Positions 23,486 through 32,520 of a stretch of 64,000 bases of DNA are shown piece by piece; position 1 is the stretch's first letter, and every line of letters begins with the position of its first letter. Location of the stretch: assembly GCA_944388075.1 (NCBI GenBank), contig CALXHI010000048.1:1-64000 (forward strand), in the 5' to 3' direction. The position numbers were made by a program, and so were the translations under genes. The notes beneath the pieces were generated by a model. That model searched no databases, was not told the DNA's origin, and was given only the letters and a program-made list of their open reading frames with translations. The DNA comes from an uncultured Clostridia bacterium. GTDB lineage: Bacteria > Bacillota > Clostridia > Oscillospirales > Ruminococcaceae.

Positions 23486-24943
23486 ATGCGGGAGGCAGCC
23501 ATCTATGTGCGGCAGTCGGTCAGCCGGGCTGACAGCGTCAGCCTTGAAACACAGGAACGGCTCTGCCGCATGGATCTCCCACCCGATCTGCCGGTTCGGG
23601 TCTATCGGGATGCGGGATATTCCGGCAAAAATACACAGCGTCCTGCCCTGCATGAGATGATGACAGCAGTGGAAGCCGGGGAATTGTCCTGCATCTATGT
23701 CTACAAGCTCGACCGCATCAGCCGTAATCTCGCCGATTTCACAGAGCTGCTCCGCATCTGTCAACGCAATGGCGTAACCTTTCAATCCCACACAGAACGC
23801 TTTGAGTCGGCATCGCCAATGGGGCAGGCGATGCAAAGCCTGCTGATGGTGTTTGCACAGCTGGAACGGGAAACCATCTGCGGGCGGGTACGAGATACAG
23901 CATTCGCCCGTGCCAAGCTCGGATTCGATACGGGCGGAGTTGCACCGATCGGCTTTCGCAAAGTGCCCGTACTGCTCGGCGGCAAGCAAACCCAAATGCT
24001 CGAACCGACTGCCGATGCCCCCATCATCACCGACGGCTTTTCTCGCTATCTGCAAGCAGACGGCAGTCTTTCGGCACTGGCACGGCATTGGAATGCGCTG
24101 CCGCTGCGAACCGGACGGGGCAATCTCTGGAGCAGTGCCACCGTGGCACGGATTCTGCGCAATCCGGTCTATGTGCAGGCAAATGCACCTGTTTACGCCT
24201 ATTTGGCAAGTCTGGGTGCAATCCTATGTACGCCGGAGCCTTTGCCACCCAATCACGGTGTCTATCTCTATGCCGACCGCCGCACCAACCATAGCAAGCT
24301 GACCGATTTGCATGATGTCTATGCAATTTGTGCGCCGCATTTGGGGCTGGTCGAGGCAGAGCTTTGGCTCTCCTGTCAGCAAAAGCTGACCGCATCCAGA
24401 CAAAAACGCAATACCGGAAAAGGCACGACAAGCTGGCTCTCGGGACTGCTCTACTGTGCGCAATGCCAAAGTACCGCAACCATCGTACAGGGGCGGCATG
24501 CCCAATATCTGGTCTGCGGCGGCAAAAAACGAGGTATCTGTACAGGTCTTGGTGCAACCTGGCGGTTGGATACGGTCGAGCCAATCTTTGCGCAGCTGCT
24601 CACAGACCGATTGCGATATCTGTCTGCCATTCCCATAACCCCAACAGGCAGTGCGCCGGTGCAGCAGCATCTCGATACGCTGCGCCTGCGCCGAGAGCGT
24701 CTGTTGCAGTTGCTGACCGATACCGATACCGAAGACCTCGCCGGCATCGCCGAAGCGATCCAACGCTTAGACAGCCGCATTGCCGAGCTTTCCACGCAAT
24801 GCCATACCGAACGGCAGACGCATTCCTTGCCGTTACCGGATTGGAATACCTGCACTTTTCCGCAAAAGAAGACCATCGCACAACAGCTGATTCGTTGTGC
24901 GATGGTCGAAGGGCAAACCATTGCCGTCTATTGGAACGGATGA
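23486..24943 (+). CDS. Large serine recombinase
   Basis: 485-residue site-specific recombinase. N-terminal resolvase domain (about 1-145): 'AAIYVRQSVSRADSVSLETQ' with the catalytic Ser in the YxRxS motif, 'YRDAGYSGKNTQRPAL', 'YVYKLDRISRNLADF' and 'QLERETI'. Then a recombinase domain, a zinc ribbon ('LLYCAQCQSTAT' ... 'LVCGGKKRGIC') and a C-terminal coiled-coil-like part ('LRLRRERLLQLL'). Such proteins integrate phages and mobile elements or excise sporulation-time elements. No phage or conjugation gene flanks it; it ends one base from the glucokinase stop codon. Start 23486 has GGAGGG upstream. Confidence 0.93.
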   Translation: MREAAIYVRQSVSRADSVSLETQERLCRMDLPPDLPVRVYRDAGYSGKNTQRPALHEMMTAVEAGELSCIYVYKLDRISRNLADFTELLRICQRNGVTFQSHTERFESASPMGQAMQSLLMVFAQLERETICGRVRDTAFARAKLGFDTGGVAPIGFRKVPVLLGGKQTQMLEPTADAPIITDGFSRYLQADGSLSALARHWNALPLRTGRGNLWSSATVARILRNPVYVQANAPVYAYLASLGAILCTPEPLPPNHGVYLYADRRTNHSKLTDLHDVYAICAPHLGLVEAELWLSCQQKLTASRQKRNTGKGTTSWLSGLLYCAQCQSTATIVQGRHAQYLVCGGKKRGICTGLGATWRLDTVEPIFAQLLTDRLRYLSAIPITPTGSAPVQQHLDTLRLRRERLLQLLTDTDTEDLAGIAEAIQRLDSRIAELSTQCHTERQTHSLPLPDWNTCTFPQKKTIAQQLIRCAMVEGQTIAVYWNG

Positions 24944-24944
24944 A

Positions 24945-25898
24945 TCACTGTGCCTTGCCGAGGAATGCCGCACCGATGATACCGGCATCGTTGCCGAGTC
25001 GGGCAATCACGATTTCGGTATTCTTTTTGGAGTTACGGGTGTAGACCTCCTTTGCCACCAGTTCCTTTACCGGCAGCAACAGGGCATCGCCCTCATTGCA
25101 GACACCGCCGCCGATGCAGAGGACATCGGGCTGGAAGATGTTGATGGTATTGGTGATACCAGAAGCCAAGCAGCGGATATAGAAATCCACCACTTCCTTG
25201 GCAATCGGGTCACCCAGACGCATGCAGTCAAATGCCGTGCGTGCAGTAACCTTTCCCTTTTCAAGCATCATATCCCTCATCTTGCTCTCCGGATGTGTCT
25301 CGATGGCTTCCTTGGTCATGCGCACAAGTCCGGTTGCAGACGAATAAACCTCAAAACAACCCTTTCTGCCACAGGTACACTGCGGACCGTCAAGGTTCAG
25401 CACCATGTGACCGATCTCTGCGCCGGCAAAATTCGAGCCGTCATAAATTTTGCCGTCAATGACGATACCGCCGCCGACACCGGTACCCAGTGTGATGCAG
25501 ACCGCATTGGTTGCACCCTTTGCTGCACCGGCGACATATTCGCCGTAGGCAGCGGCATTGGCATCATTCTCGATAAAGGTCGGACGACCGGTTGCCCGCG
25601 AGATCCATTCAACCATCGGCACATTGACAAAGCCCAGATTGTTGGCATATTCAATGATACCGGTCGAAGAATTGGCGATACCGGGCGTACCGATGCCAAT
25701 CCATTCAATCTGCTCGGGGGTCAAATCGGCATCGGCAATTGCCTGCAGTGCACAGGCTGCCATGTCATCCGCAATTTCCTTAGCAGGACGAGGGCAATTG
25801 GTCTTTTTTGATGCCTTGTTCCGGATGCTGTAATTCTCATCCACAACGCCGGCAACAATGTTTGTGCCGCCCAAGTCAATACCAACATAATACTTCAT
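24945..25898 (-). CDS. glk: Glucokinase, ROK family
   Basis: Phosphorylates glucose with ATP in the cytoplasm. 317 residues. ATP site 'GIDLGGTNIVAGVVDENY', sugar/catalytic stretch 'FIENDANAAAYGEYVAGAAK', 'TLGTGVGGGIVIDGKIY' and the ROK zinc motif 'CTCGRKGCFEVYSS'. It is the natural partner of cellobiose phosphorylase, which yields free glucose. No DNA-binding domain, so not a ROK repressor. GAGGAAAG precedes the ATG at 25898. No separate promoter was recognised between it and manA. Confidence 0.94.
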   Translation of the reverse strand: MKYYVGIDLGGTNIVAGVVDENYSIRNKASKKTNCPRPAKEIADDMAACALQAIADADLTPEQIEWIGIGTPGIANSSTGIIEYANNLGFVNVPMVEWISRATGRPTFIENDANAAAYGEYVAGAAKGATNAVCITLGTGVGGGIVIDGKIYDGSNFAGAEIGHMVLNLDGPQCTCGRKGCFEVYSSATGLVRMTKEAIETHPESKMRDMMLEKGKVTARTAFDCMRLGDPIAKEVVDFYIRCLASGITNTINIFQPDVLCIGGGVCNEGDALLLPVKELVAKEVYTRNSKKNTEIVIARLGNDAGIIGAAFLGKAQ

Positions 25899-25918
25899 AT
25901 TGCTTTCCTCTTTTCTTT

Positions 25919-26092
25919 AGGCGACACCGCACAAAGATTGTGCGTCAGATGCGTCGTCGATTTTTTCGTCAGATGAAACAAAAAACGCAGGAAATACTCT
26001 GTGTATTTTCGAGCATTTTTGTGAAATATGACGGAAAAAGCGCAAGCAGATGGCGTACAAAGCCGTCAGGCGGTCTTTGTGCGGTGTTGCCT
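25919..26092. repeat. 174-bp imperfect palindromic element
   Basis: Terminal inverted repeats of 19 bp (25919-25937 and 26074-26092) match at 18 of 19 positions. The interior is also partly self-complementary, ending in a small central hairpin AAATAC/GTATTT. The whole unit could fold into one long hairpin and lies between manA and glk. It looks like a MITE or other repetitive extragenic palindrome; no coding capacity and no second copy was noticed in the window. Confidence 0.6.
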
Positions 26093-27073
26093 TTATTCTT
26101 TGGGTAATGTACGGGTGCAAAGCAGCGTGCATTGCTCCGCACGAATCGAGTATGCACCGAAATTCGCCGGCAGGAATACCGAATCGCCTTTCATCAGCGG
26201 CATCACCACACCATCGTCATACACCAGTACACCTTCGCCATCCGTCACCAGATAGTGTGCATAGGATTGACCATTGTCTGCCGGAAACTTCGCCTCGCCA
26301 TGCACTTGAATTTCCCATGTGGTAAAATAAGTGCAGTCGGCAATCACCGTACTCGAATAACCCTTCTGTTCGACAGGCGGACGCTTCCTATTCGGCGGTG
26401 CAACCCATGTTTTCGTCACATCTACCGCTTTGTCGATATGCAGTTCTCTCGGCTTGCCGTCTGCACCCACACGGTCATAGTCATACACACGATAGGTGAC
26501 ATTGGAATTTTGCTGAATCTCCGCAATCAGAATGCCTGCGCCAATCGCATGCAGCGTACCGGCCTCGATGAAGAACACATCGCCCTTATGCACCGGCACC
26601 AGCCGCACATAATCGAGCAGAGTGCCATCCTGAATATGGGCACGGAACTCCTCCTTCGTCAACGCTCGGCTGAAGCCATAGGCGAGGGCTGCCCCCTTTT
26701 CACAATCAACGATGTACCAGCATTCGGTTTTGCCGTTTTCGCCATTCTCATGCTCATGGGCATAGCAGTCATCGGGATGCACCTGTACACTCAAATCCTG
26801 ACGGGCATCGATCAGCTTAATCAGCACCGGAAAGGTTGAATATTTCGCAGCACCTTCGCCGACACGATTCGCCCAATCCTGCTCGAGATAGGCCTTCAGA
26901 CTCATGCCCTTGTTGACGCTGTTGACGATGGTTGCCAGACCCGACGGATGGCAGGACAATTCCCAGCTTTCTGCCACGCGTTCATAATCGCAGGGCTTTT
27001 TAAATTCGTCACGCAGTCTTGTGCCGCCCCAGATGTAATCCTGAAAAGCCGGCAGCAGTTTTAACGGTTCCAT
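26093..27073 (-). CDS. manA: Mannose-6-phosphate isomerase, class I type
   Basis: Interconverts mannose 6-phosphate and fructose 6-phosphate; zinc enzyme with a cupin core. 326 residues. Zinc ligands are in 'LSVQVHPDDCYAHEHENGEN' and the substrate region has 'FIEAGTLHAIGAGILIAEIQ'. The N-terminal 'YIWGGTRLRDEF' is typical. It lets mannose from hemicellulose enter glycolysis. Start 27073 follows AAGGAGGAA. 32 bases downstream of uvrC on the same strand. Confidence 0.94.
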   Translation of the reverse strand: MEPLKLLPAFQDYIWGGTRLRDEFKKPCDYERVAESWELSCHPSGLATIVNSVNKGMSLKAYLEQDWANRVGEGAAKYSTFPVLIKLIDARQDLSVQVHPDDCYAHEHENGENGKTECWYIVDCEKGAALAYGFSRALTKEEFRAHIQDGTLLDYVRLVPVHKGDVFFIEAGTLHAIGAGILIAEIQQNSNVTYRVYDYDRVGADGKPRELHIDKAVDVTKTWVAPPNRKRPPVEQKGYSSTVIADCTYFTTWEIQVHGEAKFPADNGQSYAHYLVTDGEGVLVYDDGVVMPLMKGDSVFLPANFGAYSIRAEQCTLLCTRTLPKE

Positions 27074-27105
27074 GGGGATTCCTCCTTTTCTATGGGAATG
27101 CGGCA

Positions 27106-28971
27106 TCAGGCATCGGGCAATTCTGCAATCAGGCGATGCAGCTGCTTTGCCGTTTCGAGGTTGACACCGGCCGTTTGTGCCAGTGCCTCCGGCGATGCCG
27201 CTTTAAGCTGTGCTCTGGTTTTATAGGTCAGCAGCAGCTTCTGCGCACGCTTTTCACCGATGCCCGGCACCTGCGTCAACGACAGTGCATAGCTGGCCTT
27301 TTTATGCTTGGTTTTCATATAGGTAATGGCGAATCGATGCACCTCATCCTGAATCCGAGTCAAGAGTGCAAATGCCGCCTGCTGCTCCCGCAGTGCAATT
27401 TCTCCGCCATTGGTCGCAATGGCACGGGTGCGGTGCTTCTGGTCCTTCACCATACCGTAAAGCGGAATCTCGAGAGCAAACTGTTCCAGAATCGGCGCAA
27501 TTGCCGCCACATGCCCCTGTCCGCCATCCAGCAGAATCAAGTCCGGCAGCACTGCAAAAGCATTGCAAATGCGTTCCGATTCGGGCGTTTCCAATACCGC
27601 CTGATATTCCTCGAACCGTCGGCGAATGACCTCCTGCATAGCGGCATAGTCATTCTGACCATCCTGTTCCTTGATCGAAAATCGCCGATATGCCGATTTC
27701 AGCGGTCTGCCATGCTCGAATACAACCATGCCTGCCACCATCGCCGACGAGGACAAATTCGAGATGTCATACGCTTCGATGCGGTTCGGAGGATTCTTGA
27801 GTCCGAGGACTCTGCCCAATTCCTCTAGTGCCATCAGCTCCTTGCCGGTACGCCCTGCCTTGATGGAGAGCTTTTCGCCGGCATTTTGCTTTGCCATCAG
27901 CACAAGCCGATGTTTTGCACCACGCACAGGCCGTTCAAGTGATACCGTATGCCCGGCTTGCTGCACGAGCATTTGCTGCATCAGCTCCGGCTCGGACGGC
28001 AATTGTTCCAGCAGAATTTGCTTGGGCAAATCCTGCCCGGTGCGCTGGCTGTAATATTGATACAGAAATTCATCGGTCCATTGATCGGACAAAGCCTGCT
28101 CCGGTATCAGGAACGAGGACTGATCGGAGAGCCGCCCATCTCGGAAAATCAATACCGCAACAGCAGCATTCTGCCCTGCATAGGCAATGCCGATTACATC
28201 CGTATCCACACCGACAGCATCGAGAATATCCTGCCGTTCCCCGGCTTTCCGAATGGTGCGTATGCGGTCACGCAGCCGAGCCGCCACCTCAAAATCCAGC
28301 CGCTCCGCTGCCGCCATCATGCGCTGTTCCAATTCCGATACGGTACGGTCGCCGCCGCTCTTGATAAACCGCACAGCATCCGCTATGATTTCCGCATAGG
28401 CTTCCTCGGATATTTCTCCCTTGCACACGCCCATACACTGCCCGATATGGTGATTCAGGCATGGACGCTCTTTCCGAAACGATGCCGGAAACGCTCTGTG
28501 GCAAGTCGGCAGCCGAAACATTCGGTTGACCGTCTGTACGGTTTGCCGTGTGAGAAAGCCGCTCATATACGGTCCGAGATACGTGCCGGGCGCATCGGTT
28601 TGCACTTCCGATGTGATACGGCTGTAAGGCGGCGGAGAGATGCGGATATAATGATACCCCTTATCATCCTTGAGCAGGATATTGTAGGGCGGTTGATTTT
28701 GTTTGATGAGGGAGCATTCCAGCACCAATGCCTCATACTCCGAGCCGGTCACGATGAAATCATAGTCATAGACCTGTGATACCATCGTTGCCGTTTTGAG
28801 ATTGTGGTCGGGATTGTCTCGGAAGTAGCTTGTCACACGGTTGCGCAAATTCTTGGCCTTGCCGATATATAGAATTTTGCCCTGCTGTGTTTTCATGATA
28901 TACACACCGGGTTCTGTGGTCAAAGCAGCGGTTTTGCTTTGCAAATAGGGCAGTCTGGGATTAGGATTCAT
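27106..28971 (-). CDS. uvrC: UvrABC system subunit C
   Basis: Nuclease of nucleotide excision repair that makes both incisions around a lesion. 621 residues. N-terminal GIY-YIG domain ('GVYIMKTQQGKILYIGKAKN'), UVR motif region ('AAERLDFEVAARLRDRIRTI'), C-terminal endonuclease with 'LILLDGGQGHV', and a helix-hairpin-helix end ('LTQVPGIGEKRAQKLL'). The start at 28971 (MNPNPR) is chosen because the upstream gene overlaps it and GGATGA lies before it; ATGs at 28977 and 28980 are alternatives. Confidence 0.95.
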   Translation of the reverse strand: MNPNPRLPYLQSKTAALTTEPGVYIMKTQQGKILYIGKAKNLRNRVTSYFRDNPDHNLKTATMVSQVYDYDFIVTGSEYEALVLECSLIKQNQPPYNILLKDDKGYHYIRISPPPYSRITSEVQTDAPGTYLGPYMSGFLTRQTVQTVNRMFRLPTCHRAFPASFRKERPCLNHHIGQCMGVCKGEISEEAYAEIIADAVRFIKSGGDRTVSELEQRMMAAAERLDFEVAARLRDRIRTIRKAGERQDILDAVGVDTDVIGIAYAGQNAAVAVLIFRDGRLSDQSSFLIPEQALSDQWTDEFLYQYYSQRTGQDLPKQILLEQLPSEPELMQQMLVQQAGHTVSLERPVRGAKHRLVLMAKQNAGEKLSIKAGRTGKELMALEELGRVLGLKNPPNRIEAYDISNLSSSAMVAGMVVFEHGRPLKSAYRRFSIKEQDGQNDYAAMQEVIRRRFEEYQAVLETPESERICNAFAVLPDLILLDGGQGHVAAIAPILEQFALEIPLYGMVKDQKHRTRAIATNGGEIALREQQAAFALLTRIQDEVHRFAITYMKTKHKKASYALSLTQVPGIGEKRAQKLLLTYKTRAQLKAASPEALAQTAGVNLETAKQLHRLIAELPDA

Positions 28972-29842
28972 CGTCATCATCCTGTTCGGTATCGTCTGCA
29001 TCATCGGCATCGACACCAAATTCGTATTCAAACTTCTCATCCGTATCGGTCAGCACCATATGCTCCTCCGATTGCAGCTGATCGACCACATCCCGTACCC
29101 GACGCTGCAAGGATTTCCGTTCTTTTTTGGGTTTCTCCTGCAATTCCGGCATATCGGCAAACATGGTGGACGAGAAGGTCGTCACCTTGGCCTGGTCGCC
29201 ATAGCAATCAATGTCCAGTTCATCGAGCCGCAGCTGATGCAGCATCGCCGTAAAGAAGAAGATATAGGCAACCGCATTGACCAGAATGCTCGCATACACA
29301 CGATATCCGGCAATCGCAAAGAACATACCCGCCAAAATAATAGAGGTCGTGATAATCACAATAATCTGCATGGATTTGTTATGCGGATCCAGCTGCAGCA
29401 AAGACAATACCACACCTGCCGAGAACAGCGTGTGCGCAATCATCAGCCAGGTATCCAGACCATTGTACCACGAAAGCCGCATAATCTGAAATTCGAGCAG
29501 CATCAAAACCGCTTCGATGACGATATACACCAGCATCAGCACTTTCATGATGCCCCGCTGTCGTACCAATCGGTCAAGCCAGATAATGCCGATGGAAAAA
29601 ATCATAAAGCCGGAAAATTCCACCACATAGGCAATAATTTCCGTCACCACACACACACCGTCAATGCGATGCAATGAATAATAGTAAAGGACGCAAATGA
29701 TAATGAACACAACAAACAAGATATTTGCAAGTCTGCCCATTTTCATGCAGTCTTTCAGCGTGTAGGGGCGTTTCGGCTCTCCGTATTGTCCGCGACGCAC
29801 CGCCCGTTCTTCCTTTGCCGTACCACGCTTTTGCTTTGCCAT
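28961..29842 (-). CDS. Polytopic membrane protein with acidic tail, unknown function
   Basis: 293 residues. A basic N-terminus (about 1-34), then about seven hydrophobic segments between about 37 and 205, and a cytoplasmic C-terminus that ends in a run of Asp/Glu. No family recognised. The stop overlaps the uvrC start and purD lies 30 bases upstream, so it belongs to the same transcript. Start 29842 has AAAGGAGGC upstream. Confidence 0.7.
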   Translation of the reverse strand: MAKQKRGTAKEERAVRRGQYGEPKRPYTLKDCMKMGRLANILFVVFIIICVLYYYSLHRIDGVCVVTEIIAYVVEFSGFMIFSIGIIWLDRLVRQRGIMKVLMLVYIVIEAVLMLLEFQIMRLSWYNGLDTWLMIAHTLFSAGVVLSLLQLDPHNKSMQIIVIITTSIILAGMFFAIAGYRVYASILVNAVAYIFFFTAMLHQLRLDELDIDCYGDQAKVTTFSSTMFADMPELQEKPKKERKSLQRRVRDVVDQLQSEEHMVLTDTDEKFEYEFGVDADDADDTEQDDDDES

Positions 29843-29872
29843 TGCGCCGCCTCCTTTTCGTCTGTGTGCGGA

Positions 29873-31156
29873 TTATGATTGCTTTGCCGCCAGCGCACGC
29901 TGACCGATATCCTTGCGGTAGTGCATCGCTTCAAACTGCACATCGCCCATCGCTGCATATGCCGCATCCAAAGCCTGCGGCAAGGTATCGCCGGTCGCCG
30001 TAACGCCCAAAACTCTGCCGCCTGCGGTATAGAATTTGCCGTCCTCGCGCTTCGTTCCGGCATGATAAACGGCTGCGTTGTTCAGCTGACCCTTTGCATT
30101 CAAGCCGGTAATCTCCTTGCCGGAGGCATAGCTGCCCGGATAGCCGCCGCTTGCCGCAATGACACAAGCGCAAGCACCCGCTTTCCACTGCATCGGCAGT
30201 TCTGCCAAGGTCTGATTCTCGACTGCTTCCATGATATCGAGCAGATCCGTTTCCAGCATCGGCAGCACCACCTGCGTTTCGGGATCTCCAAAACGGCAGT
30301 TGTACTCGATCACCTTCGGGCCATTCGGCGTCAGCATCAAGCCAAAGTACAGACAGCCACGGAAGCTGCGGTTTTCAGCTGCCATTGCACGAATTGTCGG
30401 CAGGAAAATCGTTTCCATACATTCCTTTGCAATTTCCTCGGTGTAGTAGGGATTCGGCGAAACCGTGCCCATACCACCGGTATTTTTGCCCTGATCGCCA
30501 TCGAGCGCACGCTTATGATCCATCGACGAAATCATGGGTGCCACGGTTACACCATCCGTGAATACCAACACCGATACTTCAGGACCGGTCAGGAATTCCT
30601 CCACAACCAGTCTCGAGCCGCTCTCACCGAAAATCTTATCCTCCATCATCGAGCGAACCGCCTCAACGGCTTCCTGCTCATTCTCTGCCAGAATGACACC
30701 CTTGCCGAGTGCCAAGCCGTCTGCCTTAATGACAGTCGGATAGGTATTTTGCTTTTGGATATAGGCGATGGCTGCGTCCGGCTCGGTGAATACCGCATAG
30801 GCGGCAGTCGGAATGCCGTACTGCTGCATCAGCTGCTTCGAGAACACCTTGCTGCCCTCAATAATTGCCGCTGCCTTTGACGGACCAAATACACGGAATC
30901 CGTCCTCTCGCAGCAAATCCGCAAGACCCATGACCAGCGGATCATCGGGTGCGACAAAGACCCAATCCACTGCCAATTCCTTTGCCAGCTTGCGAATCCC
31001 GTCCAGATCCGTTGCTTTCACCGCATGGCACTGCGCATACTGTGCGATACCGCCGTTGCCGGGGGCGCAGTGAAGGGCGGTTACCTTCGGGCTTTCCGCC
31101 AGCTTCATGACGATGGCATGCTCTCGGCCGCCACCGCCGACTACCAAAACTTTCAT
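29873..31156 (-). CDS. purD: Phosphoribosylamine-glycine ligase
   Basis: Joins glycine to phosphoribosylamine with ATP (GAR synthetase), step two of purine synthesis. 427 residues; ATP-grasp enzyme with N-terminal 'KVLVVGGGGREHAIVMKLAE', 'VIKADGLALGKGVILAE', and 'CLYFGLMLTPNGPKVIEYNC'. Last purine gene of the operon. Start 31156 has AAAGGACG upstream. A hairpin GAGAGGAC/GTCCTCTC (31197-31204, 31215-31222) lies in the 84-base gap before it. Confidence 0.96.
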   Translation of the reverse strand: MKVLVVGGGGREHAIVMKLAESPKVTALHCAPGNGGIAQYAQCHAVKATDLDGIRKLAKELAVDWVFVAPDDPLVMGLADLLREDGFRVFGPSKAAAIIEGSKVFSKQLMQQYGIPTAAYAVFTEPDAAIAYIQKQNTYPTVIKADGLALGKGVILAENEQEAVEAVRSMMEDKIFGESGSRLVVEEFLTGPEVSVLVFTDGVTVAPMISSMDHKRALDGDQGKNTGGMGTVSPNPYYTEEIAKECMETIFLPTIRAMAAENRSFRGCLYFGLMLTPNGPKVIEYNCRFGDPETQVVLPMLETDLLDIMEAVENQTLAELPMQWKAGACACVIAASGGYPGSYASGKEITGLNAKGQLNNAAVYHAGTKREDGKFYTAGGRVLGVTATGDTLPQALDAAYAAMGDVQFEAMHYRKDIGQRALAAKQS

Positions 31157-31240
31157 AAGGTCGTCCTTTCCGCTTGCAAGCGTGTGATGATAAGTGAGAG
31201 GACGCATGAACCATGGTCCTCTCGATGCTGCATATCTCGA

Positions 31241-32425
31241 TTAATGATGGAACAAACGCAGACCGCAGAAGGCCATCGCAATGCCGTAACGGTCGCACTG
31301 CGCAATCACCAGATCGTCACGAATCGAACCGCCCGGCTCGACGATATATTCCACACCGCTCTTGTGGGCACGGTCGATGTTGTCCGGGAAGGGGAAGAAC
31401 GCATCCGAACCCAGACATACGCCGGTATTCTGTGCAATCCAAGCCTGACGCTCCTCTTTCGTGAACACAGGCGGCTTCTCGGTGAACACACGCTCCCACT
31501 CGCCATCTGCCAGAATATCCATATAATCCTCGCCGATGTAGAGGTCGATGGCATTGTCCCGATCGGGACGCTTGATGTCATCTCGGAACGGCAGGTTCAG
31601 CACCTGCGGAGCCTGCCGAAGCCACCAGTTATCTGCCTTTGTACCGGCAAGACGGGTGCAATGGATTCTCGACTGCTGACCGGCACCGATACCGATCGCC
31701 TGACCGTCCTTGACATAGCAAACGGAATTCGACTGCGTATATTTCAACGTGATCAAGGAGATGAGCAAATCCATCTTCTTGTCCTCGGGGATTTCGGTAT
31801 TCTGGGTCACCATCTTGGAAAGCATCGATTCTGCGTTGATAGCAAGGTCATTTCTACCCTGCTCGAAGGTAATGCCGAATACTTCCTTATGCTCGATGGG
31901 AGCGGGCTGATAGCTGGGGTCAATCTGCACGATGTTGTAGTTGCCCTTGCGCTTAGTCTTAAGGATTTCGAGTGCCTCTGCGGTATAGCCCGGTGCGATC
32001 ACGCCGTCGGATACTTCACGGGCAATCAAACGTGCCGTGCAGGCATCGCACTCATCGCTCAGCGAAATCCAGTCGCCAAAGCTAGACATTCGATCTGCAC
32101 CCCTTGCGCGGGCATAGGCACATGCCAACGGGCTGAGTTCGCCCAGATCTTCGACAAAATAAATCTTCTTGAGCGTATCGGACAGCGGTCTGCCGATGGC
32201 AGCACCTGCCGGCGATACATGCTTGAACGAGGTCGCCGCACACATACCGGTTGCCGCTTTCAGCTCCCGTACCAGCTGCCAGCCGTTGAAGGCATCGAGC
32301 AGGTTGATGTAACCGGGATTGCCAGAGAGAATCGTAATCGGCAGATCACTGCCGTCATTCATATAGATACGAGCCGGCTTTTGGTTGGGATTACAGCCGT
32401 ACTTCAACTGCATTTCATTGGACAT
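31241..32425 (-). CDS. Stand-alone AICAR formyltransferase (PurH C-terminal part only)
   Basis: Transfers a formyl group to AICAR, the ninth step of purine synthesis. 394 residues, compared with about 510 for bifunctional PurH: the N-terminal IMP-cyclohydrolase (MGS-like) domain is absent. Family stretches are 'MQLKYGCNPNQKPARIY', 'TSFKHVSPAGAA', 'YTQSNSVCYVKDGQAIGIGA' and 'AFFPFPDNIDRA'. The missing cyclohydrolase is supplied by the gene directly upstream (32521-33252). Start 32425 has GGAGGA upstream. Confidence 0.92.
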   Translation of the reverse strand: MSNEMQLKYGCNPNQKPARIYMNDGSDLPITILSGNPGYINLLDAFNGWQLVRELKAATGMCAATSFKHVSPAGAAIGRPLSDTLKKIYFVEDLGELSPLACAYARARGADRMSSFGDWISLSDECDACTARLIAREVSDGVIAPGYTAEALEILKTKRKGNYNIVQIDPSYQPAPIEHKEVFGITFEQGRNDLAINAESMLSKMVTQNTEIPEDKKMDLLISLITLKYTQSNSVCYVKDGQAIGIGAGQQSRIHCTRLAGTKADNWWLRQAPQVLNLPFRDDIKRPDRDNAIDLYIGEDYMDILADGEWERVFTEKPPVFTKEERQAWIAQNTGVCLGSDAFFPFPDNIDRAHKSGVEYIVEPGGSIRDDLVIAQCDRYGIAMAFCGLRLFHH

Positions 32426-32466
32426 CGGAAAATCCTCCTCTACAACTATCTTTGAAACATCATCTT

Positions 32467-32507
32467 GCAAAGGAAGTCATGCAGGCTGCATTTGAAAATT
32501 CCTTTGC
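32467..32507 (-). promoter_or_regulatory. Hairpin in the cyclohydrolase-formyltransferase gap
   Basis: 9-bp stem GCAAAGGAA (32467-32475) with TTCCTTTGC (32499-32507), inner TGCAG/CTGCA. No T-run follows; possible processing or attenuation site inside the purine operon. Confidence 0.4.
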
Positions 32508-32520
32508 CCCCATTTTGGTA

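Noticed and set aside
23266..24943. Prophage or integrative element around the serine recombinase
   Set aside because: Neighbours on both sides are ordinary sugar-metabolism genes; no structural, relaxase or att repeat sequence was seen.
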